Of a DNA stretch of 64,000 bases, positions 57,647 to 64,000 are shown piece by piece. Below the pieces are notes generated by a model. The model saw nothing but the letters and a program-made list of their open reading frames with translations. It had not been told where the DNA came from and did not search any database. Each line of letters begins with the position of its first letter. Position 1 is the stretch's first letter. The stretch is from Serratia nevei (GTDB lineage: Bacteria; Pseudomonadota; Gammaproteobacteria; Enterobacterales; Enterobacteriaceae): positions 2,728,001 to 2,792,000 of the forward strand of contig NZ_CP149940.1 of NCBI RefSeq assembly GCF_037948395.1. Reading direction: 5' to 3'. The position numbers and the translations under genes are program-made.

Positions 57647-58831
57647 ATGGAACGACTCCGTCGACAACATAATGCCCAGTGGTATCACGAAACCCAAAGC
57701 AGCGTGCGGGGCGATGCACCGCTGGAGCCACAGGCGGCTACCCTGCGCGATCGTTTTCTGCTGGGGTTGGGCGCCTTCGCCGATGAAGCGTTAAACGCTG
57801 CGCTCGGCGCCCGCGCCGGGGTATTCAACGCCTCGCTGGCCAGTTACCACGCCCTGTTTCCCGACCAGGTGTCGCTATCACGATACGTGACATTGTCACC
57901 CTATGATCGACTCAGCACCGCGCTGACCGTCGCTCAGGTGACCGGCGTGCAGTCGCTCTGTAGCCACTACGCCGCCCGCCTCGCCCCGCTGCACAGCCCG
58001 GACGCCTCCCGTGAAAGCAATATCCGCCTCGCCCAGATCACCCAATACGCCCGCCAGCTCGCCAGCCAGCCCACGCTGATTTGCCGCAGAGCGCTGCAGC
58101 AGCTTGGCGACGTCGGGCTGAGCCCGGCGGATATCGTCACCTTTTCGCAAATCATCGGTTTTGTCAGCTACCAAGCGCGCGTGGTGGCGGGCGTAGCGGC
58201 GTTGGCCGGCCGACCGGCGGTGGTAGTGCCCGGTTTCCCAAACGTCGAAGACGCCGATGGCGTCGCTTTCAGCACCGAAGAGTTAAGCTGGACTGCGCGC
58301 CTGCCGCCAATCGACACGGAAGCCGCCGCCGCCGAACAGCTTGACGTGCTGGATCAGAGCCACCCGCAGGCGCGCGCCGAATCTTATTACCTGCTGCTGG
58401 CGCACGATGCCGCCGCACTGCGTGAGCGCAACGGCGTGTTTAACGGCATCAATGCCGAAGGATATGGGTTGTCGAGCCGATTGAAAGCGCTGGCGACGCT
58501 GGCGGTCTCGCGCATCAACGGCAGCCGCTACTGCGCGGCCACGGTGGCGCATGAATTGCAGGATGACGGACTGACTCAGGCGCTGTTCGCCGGACTGCCT
58601 CAGGGATTGGCGTTTACCGAGGACACGGTCAAACGCGCGGTGATCCACACCGCCGCCGAGCTGACGCGCGCACCGGAGAAATTCACCCCGCAGAGCGTGC
58701 AACCGTTGTTCAACAGCGGTCTGAATCAGGCACAGGCGCTGGAAGTGATCCTCACCGCCGCGCTCTACGCCTGGGAAAATCGCCTGCGCCAAACGCTGGG
58801 CGATGCCGAATCTTTCATCGCCGCCGACTGA
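57647..58831 (+). CDS. Tandem AhpD-like/CMD-domain protein
   Basis: 394 residues with AAGGA before ATG. Two AhpD/carboxymuconolactone-decarboxylase-like halves are inferred: one around residues 30-190 (VTGVQSLCSHYAARL), one around 240-390 (INGSRYCAATVAHELQDD). Each helix keeps a Cys and a His but lacks the second Cys of the CxxC redox pair. Related proteins are annotated as CMD or alkylhydroperoxidase-domain proteins (Avi_7169/7170 types), usually as separate genes; here they are joined. Likely cytoplasmic, substrate unknown. Confidence 0.8.
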   Translation: MERLRRQHNAQWYHETQSSVRGDAPLEPQAATLRDRFLLGLGAFADEALNAALGARAGVFNASLASYHALFPDQVSLSRYVTLSPYDRLSTALTVAQVTGVQSLCSHYAARLAPLHSPDASRESNIRLAQITQYARQLASQPTLICRRALQQLGDVGLSPADIVTFSQIIGFVSYQARVVAGVAALAGRPAVVVPGFPNVEDADGVAFSTEELSWTARLPPIDTEAAAAEQLDVLDQSHPQARAESYYLLLAHDAAALRERNGVFNGINAEGYGLSSRLKALATLAVSRINGSRYCAATVAHELQDDGLTQALFAGLPQGLAFTEDTVKRAVIHTAAELTRAPEKFTPQSVQPLFNSGLNQAQALEVILTAALYAWENRLRQTLGDAESFIAAD

Positions 58832-58874
58832 AGACCGCTACGCGGCCTGATTACCGGCCGTGATACGCCGCGTT

Positions 58875-59780
58875 TTAGACATTCTGCTGACGCAGCCACT
58901 CGCTGGCGGCGTCGAAGAATTTTTGCGCCAACGGCGTGGCGCGCTCTGCCATATCGACCACCACCGCCGCATGACGCGGCATGGCACCGATGGCCACCGG
59001 ACGGCGCTGCAACGCCGGCATCAGCGGCGATTGCAGCTGGCCGCGCGGAAACAGCCCGCAGCCCAGGCCGACGAAAATCCCCTCCAGCAGTTGGAAGATC
59101 GAGGCGGTTTCAAGCCGCGTGTGCAGCGTCAACCCGGCGTCGCGGAAGTGTTGATCGAGATAGCGGCGGAAATAACGCGTCGGCTCGGCCAGGCACAGCG
59201 GCAAAGCGGCCACCGCCTCCAGCGGCAACGGCGTATCGCCCACCAGCTTCGGAAAGTGTTGCGGATGAAATACCAGCTCGACGCCGGTTTCCACCAGCGG
59301 TTGCGATTGGAAGTGCAGCTCCTTTAAGGTCGACAGCTCGAAAAAGCCGATGCCGATGTCGACGGTATGCGCCGTCAGCGCCTCCAGCAGCTGATCGGCG
59401 CTCAGCACCGCCAGCCGGTAATCGAGATGCGGGTAACGCTCGCTGACCGCATTGAGCATTTCCGATACCGAGATACTGCACTGCGGCACCACGCCAAGGC
59501 GCAGCGTGCCGTGCAAGCCGTGCTTGAGCGACTCCACCTCCAGCTTCAGCCCCTGGTAAACCGAGACGATCTCACGGGCCCACGCCAGCACCCGCTCGCC
59601 TTCGGCGGTAAAACCGCCGAAATGGTTGCCGCGGTTAATCAGCGAAACACCCAGCTCTTTTTCCAGATTTTTCAATCGCATGGATAGCGTCGGCTGGCTA
59701 ACGAAGCTGGCCTCCGCCGCCCGGCCGAAGTGACGTTCTCGTTCTAAATTACACAAATAAATCAGTTGTTTAATATCCAT
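58875..59780 (-). CDS. LysR-family transcriptional regulator
   Basis: 301 residues from ATG at 59778-59780. N-terminal helix-turn-helix (HFGRAAEASFVSQPTLSMRLKNLEKELG) and a two-lobe substrate-binding domain (LRLGVVPQCSISVSEML). It converges on the CMD gene and follows dacD on the same strand, 64 bp away. Target genes cannot be told from sequence; the CMD gene and the YdeP-type gene are candidates. Confidence 0.9.
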   Translation of the reverse strand: MDIKQLIYLCNLERERHFGRAAEASFVSQPTLSMRLKNLEKELGVSLINRGNHFGGFTAEGERVLAWAREIVSVYQGLKLEVESLKHGLHGTLRLGVVPQCSISVSEMLNAVSERYPHLDYRLAVLSADQLLEALTAHTVDIGIGFFELSTLKELHFQSQPLVETGVELVFHPQHFPKLVGDTPLPLEAVAALPLCLAEPTRYFRRYLDQHFRDAGLTLHTRLETASIFQLLEGIFVGLGCGLFPRGQLQSPLMPALQRRPVAIGAMPRHAAVVVDMAERATPLAQKFFDAASEWLRQQNV

Positions 59781-59844
59781 AGCGCGGCTCAATGATCGAC
59801 ATTCGCACCAGTATACCACCGGGCACCGTCGTCCGCCCGGCGAG

Positions 59845-61014
59845 TCAGAGCTTCAGCTTCACGTAATCCACCAGGCGCGAGAACACGCCGCCCTGCGGCA
59901 CCGCCTGCAGCGCCACCAGCGGCAAGGTTTTCACCACCTGGCCATTGTCGCTGATGCGGATCTCGCCAACGGTCTGCCCTTTGCCAATCGGCGCTTCCAG
60001 CCGTGCGGCATTGATCACGTACTGCGCCTTCAGCTTGTCCGCCTCGCTTTTCGGCAGGCTGAGCGACTGCTCTTGCGCGCTACCGACCGGTAACCGGTGA
60101 TTCTCGCCGTACCAGACCGGCTCTTCCCCCAGACTCTGGCCGGCGCTGAACAGGTGTACGGTGGCAAAGTCGCGCAGCCCCCAAGTCAACAGCTTACGCG
60201 CCTGCTCCTCACGCCCTTTAGCGCTTTTGCCGCCCATCACCACGGCGATCAGGCGGCGATCCCCTTTGGTGGCGGAGGCGATGATGTTGAAGCCGGCCGA
60301 GGCGGTGTGCCCGGTTTTCAGCCCATCGACGTGCAGCGTCTTATCCCACAGCAGGCCATTGCGGTTCTGCTGCGTGATGCCATTCCAGGTCAGCGACTTC
60401 TCGCTGTACATATGGTATTCCGCCGGTTCACTCATAATGATGGCGCGCGCAATCACCGCCAGATCGCCGGCGGTGGTGAACTGCCCCGGCGCATCCAGCC
60501 CGTGTACCGTTTCGAAATGGGTGTTCTGCAGGCCCAGCTGCGCGCTCTTCTCGTTCATCAGCTTGACGAAGTTGGCCTGGTTGCCCGCCACATAATCCGC
60601 CATCGCTACGCAGGCGTCGTTGCCGGAATCGATGATGATACCGCGGCTGAGATCGCGTACCGTGACCCTGTCACCTGGCTTCAGGAACATCAACGAAGAT
60701 CCTTTGAACACCGGGTTGCCCTGCGCCCAGGCGTCTTTCCCCACGGTGACGACATCGTCGAGGCCAATCTTGTGCTGATCGAGCGCGTGGTCGATCACCA
60801 ACCCGGTCATGAGTTTGGTCAGGCTGGCCGGGTTGCGCCGTTCGTCGGCATTGCCGGCGGCCAACACCTGGCCGGTGGTGTAATCCATCAAAACGTAAGA
60901 GGCGGCGTCTATCGCCGGCGGGGTCATGGTAGGAAAATTGGGCGTCGTTTCCGCCGCCTGCGCCGCTAAAGGCAGCAATATGCCGCCGATTACCACTGAT
61001 ACTGAACGCTTCAC
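59845..61014 (-). CDS. dacD: D-alanyl-D-alanine carboxypeptidase (PBP6b)
   Basis: 389 residues from a GTG at 61012-61014 with GAGGAA 8 bases ahead; this start gives a clean signal peptide (KRSVSVVIGGILLPLAAQA) and E. coli DacD length. Motifs: SLTK (Ser64, Lys67), SGN in IIDSGNDAC, KTG in DGLKTGHTA, and a C-terminal amphipathic anchor (FSRLVDYVKLKL). Trims pentapeptide stems of peptidoglycan in the periplasm. A longer frame to 61206 is not supported. Confidence 0.94.
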   Translation of the reverse strand: MKRSVSVVIGGILLPLAAQAAETTPNFPTMTPPAIDAASYVLMDYTTGQVLAAGNADERRNPASLTKLMTGLVIDHALDQHKIGLDDVVTVGKDAWAQGNPVFKGSSLMFLKPGDRVTVRDLSRGIIIDSGNDACVAMADYVAGNQANFVKLMNEKSAQLGLQNTHFETVHGLDAPGQFTTAGDLAVIARAIIMSEPAEYHMYSEKSLTWNGITQQNRNGLLWDKTLHVDGLKTGHTASAGFNIIASATKGDRRLIAVVMGGKSAKGREEQARKLLTWGLRDFATVHLFSAGQSLGEEPVWYGENHRLPVGSAQEQSLSLPKSEADKLKAQYVINAARLEAPIGKGQTVGEIRISDNGQVVKTLPLVALQAVPQGGVFSRLVDYVKLKL

Positions 61015-61296
61015 GCTGTGTTCCTCAGGCCCGCAGGCTGAATAAAATGCCAATATAATCCGCGAGATAGACTGCATGAATTCACTTTCAGACGAAACCA
61101 TTACTCTTTTGCAGCGGGTGTCTTTATGCAACCATTTGTTTACGGCACCGCCCGCCGGCGATAGATGCGCTCTATGCCGCCATTGCCCCATTCGATTAGA
61201 CGCCACCCCGCAGCGCCCCTAAACTTGTGACATAAATACGCAAGACGCATAAAAAAGCGTTTACTTTTTAGCTACAACCACCTGCGAAGTGTCACC

Positions 61297-63603
61297 ATGA
61301 AATTCAAACCGTCAATCAAGCCTTATACCGGCCCGGCGGGCGGCTGGGGTTCGCTTGAAGCCACCACCCGCTTTGTCCTCGACAGTAAACAAACGCTAAA
61401 AAACATGCGCAACCTGATGCGCGTCAACAAAGCTCGCGGCTTCGACTGCCCCGGTTGCGCCTGGGGCGACGACAACCACAGCACCTTCAGCTTCTGCGAA
61501 AACGGCGCCAAAGCGGTCAGTTGGGAAGCGACGCGCAGCGCCGTGGAGCCTGAGTTCTTCGCCGCCCACAGCGTCAGCACGCTGCAGCAGCAGAGCGACT
61601 ATTTCCTTGAGTATCAGGGTCGCCTCACCCATCCGATGCGCTACAACGCCGAAACCGACCACTATGAACCTATCCATTGGCCGGACGCGCTGGCGCTGAT
61701 CGCCAAACACATCAACGGCATGGACAACCCGAACCAGATCGAGCTGTATACCTCGGGCCGTGCCAGCAACGAAGCGTCGTACCTTTATCAGCTGTTCGGC
61801 CGCATGCTCGGCACCAGCAACTTCCCCGACTGCTCCAATATGTGCCACGAGGCGAGCGGCGTCGGGCTGAAGCAGAGCATCGGCGTCGGCAAAGGCACCA
61901 TCCGCATCGATGACTTCGAAAAGGCCGACGCCATCTTCGTGTTTGGCCAAAACCCCGGCACCAACCACCCGCGCATGCTGCACAGCCTGAAGAACGCCGC
62001 CCGACGCGGCGCGCGTATCGTCAGCTTCAACACCCTGCGCGAGCGCGGGCTGGAAAGGTTCGCCGATCCGCAGGATCCGGTACAGATGCTGACGCCAAAA
62101 TCCTCGCCGATCAGCTCTTCCTATTACCAGCCGAATCTGGGCGGCGATATGGCGGCGGTGCGCGGCATGGTGAAAGCCCTGCTGGAAACCCACCGTCAGC
62201 GTTTAGCCTCCGGCGAGCCCGCCCTGTTCGACCTGGCGTTTATCGAACGGCACAGCGTCGGCGTGGAGGCTTACCTGGCGCAGGTAGACGCCACCGAGTG
62301 GCAGACCATTACCGCGCAGTCGGGCCTGAGCGAGGCGCAGCTGCGCCAGGCGGCGGCCACCTATCAGGGCGCCGAACGGGTGATCTGCACCTGGGCGATG
62401 GGCGTGACTCAGCATAAACACTCTATTGCGACGGTGCGTGAAATCACCAACCTGCAGCTGCTGTTCGGGCAGTTGGGCAAACCGGGCGCCGGCCTGTGCC
62501 CGGTACGCGGCCACAGCAACGTCCAGGGTAACCGCACTATGGGAATCGACGAGAAGTCGCCGAAGGCGCTGCTCGACAGCCTGGAGCGCCACTTTAACTT
62601 CACCGCCAATCGCGCGCTGGGCCACAACACGGTGGAAGCGATCGAAGCGATGCTGCGCGGCGAAGTGAAAGTGCTGATCGCGCTGGGTGGCAACCTGGCC
62701 GCCGCGGCGCCGGACACCGAACGCACCGCCCGCGCCCTGCGCAACTGCGATTTGACGGTGCATATCAGCACCAAGCTTAACCGCAGCCACCTGGTGACCG
62801 GCAAAGACGCGCTGATCCTGCCGACGCTCGGCCGCACCGAGCTGGACATGCAGGCCAGCGGCTCGCAGTACATTACGGTCGAGGATTCGTTCAGCATGGT
62901 CCACGCCTCGGAAGGCATCGGCAAGCCGCTGGCGGAGACCCAACGTTCGGAGACGGCGATCGTCTGCGGCATCGCCGACGCGGTGCTGGGCACCCAGCAG
63001 CTGGACTGGCTGGAATTGGCCGACGACTATTCGCTGATCCGCGATCACATCGCCGCCACCATTCCCGGCTTCGAAGATTTCAACCGGCGCTGCGACCAGC
63101 CCGGCGGTTTCTACCTCGGCAATGCCGCCGCCGAACTGCGCTTCGCCACGCCGAGCGGCAAGGCAGAGTTCAGCGCCGCCGCGCTGCCGACCACCCTGTT
63201 CCCACAGCTGGGCAGCGAGAAAGCGCCGTTCACCCTGCAAACGCTGCGCTCGCACGATCAGTACAACACCACCATCTATGGTCTGGATGACCGCTACCGC
63301 GGCGTTTACGGTCAGCGTGAAGTGCTGTTCATCCATCCGGAGGATCTGGCGGCGCTGGGCCTGCAGGACGGCGAACGGGTAGAGATAGAAACCCTGTGGA
63401 ACGACGGCGTGGTGCGCAAAGTGGACGGGTTCAAGCTGGTGAGTTACGACATTCCGCGTGGCAACCTGGCGGCCTACTACCCGGAAACCAACCCGCTGGT
63501 GCCGCTGGCCAGCTTCGGCGACGGCACCGGTACCCCGACCTCGAAGTCGATTCCGGTGGTGATCCGCCGTAGCGAACAGCAACCTTCGCTGCGCATCGCC
63601 TGA
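61297..63603 (+). CDS. FdhF/YdeP-type molybdopterin oxidoreductase
   Basis: 768 residues. Cys51 and Cys54 in FDCPGCAW form the reduced Fe-S motif of this family. Molybdopterin-binding landmarks follow: YTSGRASNEASYLYQ, NFPDCSNMCHEASGVGL, GQNPGTNHPRML, PVRGHSNVQG and RSHDQYNTTIYGLDDRYRGV near the end. E. coli YdeP is tied to acid resistance; the reaction is unknown. No Tat signal, so cytoplasmic. Neighbouring LysR genes may control it. Confidence 0.93.
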   Translation: MKFKPSIKPYTGPAGGWGSLEATTRFVLDSKQTLKNMRNLMRVNKARGFDCPGCAWGDDNHSTFSFCENGAKAVSWEATRSAVEPEFFAAHSVSTLQQQSDYFLEYQGRLTHPMRYNAETDHYEPIHWPDALALIAKHINGMDNPNQIELYTSGRASNEASYLYQLFGRMLGTSNFPDCSNMCHEASGVGLKQSIGVGKGTIRIDDFEKADAIFVFGQNPGTNHPRMLHSLKNAARRGARIVSFNTLRERGLERFADPQDPVQMLTPKSSPISSSYYQPNLGGDMAAVRGMVKALLETHRQRLASGEPALFDLAFIERHSVGVEAYLAQVDATEWQTITAQSGLSEAQLRQAAATYQGAERVICTWAMGVTQHKHSIATVREITNLQLLFGQLGKPGAGLCPVRGHSNVQGNRTMGIDEKSPKALLDSLERHFNFTANRALGHNTVEAIEAMLRGEVKVLIALGGNLAAAAPDTERTARALRNCDLTVHISTKLNRSHLVTGKDALILPTLGRTELDMQASGSQYITVEDSFSMVHASEGIGKPLAETQRSETAIVCGIADAVLGTQQLDWLELADDYSLIRDHIAATIPGFEDFNRRCDQPGGFYLGNAAAELRFATPSGKAEFSAAALPTTLFPQLGSEKAPFTLQTLRSHDQYNTTIYGLDDRYRGVYGQREVLFIHPEDLAALGLQDGERVEIETLWNDGVVRKVDGFKLVSYDIPRGNLAAYYPETNPLVPLASFGDGTGTPTSKSIPVVIRRSEQQPSLRIA

Positions 63604-63618
63604 AAATGCGCGCCCGGT

Positions 63619-64000
63619 TCACGCCGGGTGCGCCAATATCCCCAGGATGGTCTGCAACTCGTCCGACAGCTGATGCCGTCGCCAGACGAAATACAGGTCG
63701 CTCAGCCCCTCTTCGCCCATTTCCACCACCTTCAGCCCCGGCGCCGGCAAGATCAGCGGCAGCAACGAACCAGGGACGCAGGCGACACCACAACCGGCCT
63801 GTACGCAGGCCGCCATCGCGGCATAAGACTCCATTTCCAGCGTCATGCGCGGTTTCAGCCCACGCGAGGCCAGCCAGTGATCCACCTTCAGACGAAACGA
63901 ACATTCGCGGCTGAACGTGTAAAACTCCAGCGGCGCCAGCGTGGCGGCGTCGGGTTCCCCGGCATCGGCCGGCATCAACAATACCAGCCGTTCATCGAAT
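63619..64000 (-). CDS. LysR-family regulator, C-terminal part (partial)
   Basis: 127 codons, frame open through the window edge, so the N-terminal helix-turn-helix lies outside. The visible part is the second half of a substrate-binding domain: FTFSRECSFRLKVDHWL, MESYAAMAACVQAGCGVACVPGSLLP and YFVWRRHQ. It converges on the YdeP-type gene with 15 bases between stops. Confidence 0.85.
   Translation of the reverse strand, partial: FDERLVLLMPADAGEPDAATLAPLEFYTFSRECSFRLKVDHWLASRGLKPRMTLEMESYAAMAACVQAGCGVACVPGSLLPLILPAPGLKVVEMGEEGLSDLYFVWRRHQLSDELQTILGILAHPA

Overview
The window is a GC-rich enterobacterial chromosome segment. Gene content, protein similarity to Escherichia coli orthologues, codon use and the presence of an EmrE/SsmE-like pump, a HemP-less Fur-controlled pair and a zigA-type zinc operon point to Serratia, most likely S. 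marcescens or a close relative. This species call rests on recognition, not on a search. It is an ordinary core-genome backbone: no rRNA, tRNA, insertion sequence, prophage, integrase or CRISPR array was seen. Both ends cut a gene (uspE at the left, a LysR regulator at the right).

Layout, left to right. (1) 1-6.4 kb: uspE end, pntAB transhydrogenase, ydgH and the ydgI antiporter. (2) 6.4-8.1 kb: an accessory patch with a Fur-like box, a tetratricopeptide-like protein, a pyridoxamine-oxidase-fold protein and an unrecognised protein on the other strand. (3) 8.1-15.2 kb: folM, the rstAB two-component system, an M32 carboxypeptidase, an alpha/beta hydrolase, then asr (with an RstA-type box), the tiny membrane gene ydgU and the protease ydgD. 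(4) 15.2-25.3 kb: an AraC regulator/MFS exporter pair, hrpA, azoR and the ydbH-ynbE-ydbL envelope operon. (5) 25.3-33.8 kb: ldhA, hslJ, ydbJ, an SMR pump, nifJ (ydbK), ttcA and a VOC-family gene behind a textbook LexA box. (6) 34-41 kb: zntB, a secreted hydrolase, two unknown small genes, and the murein-peptide set mppA, mpaA, ycjG. (7) 41-49 kb: tpx, tyrR, ycjXF and the phage-shock genes pspFABCD with a sigma-54 promoter. (8) 49-51.8 kb: a zinc-sparing operon folE2 - gamma-carbonic-anhydrase-like - zigA behind a Zur-type box. (9) 51.9-57.3 kb: sapABCDF. (10) 57.3-64 kb: a tandem AhpD/CMD-fold gene with an upstream Cys-Cys-ending mini-ORF and CysB-like site, a LysR regulator, dacD, a YdeP-type molybdoenzyme and a partial LysR gene.

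Functional themes: envelope maintenance (psp, sap, ydbH operon, dacD, mppA/mpaA/ycjG, asr), anaerobic or redox metabolism (pntAB, nifJ, ldhA, tpx, azoR) and several small stress regulons recognisable from operator sequences (Fur, RstA, LexA, Zur, sigma-54/PspF, possibly CysB). The most interesting leads are the SOS-controlled VOC gene, the Fur-controlled unknown pair, the cysteine-ending leader peptide ahead of the CMD gene, and two rho-independent terminators with no gene in front of them that may end small RNAs.
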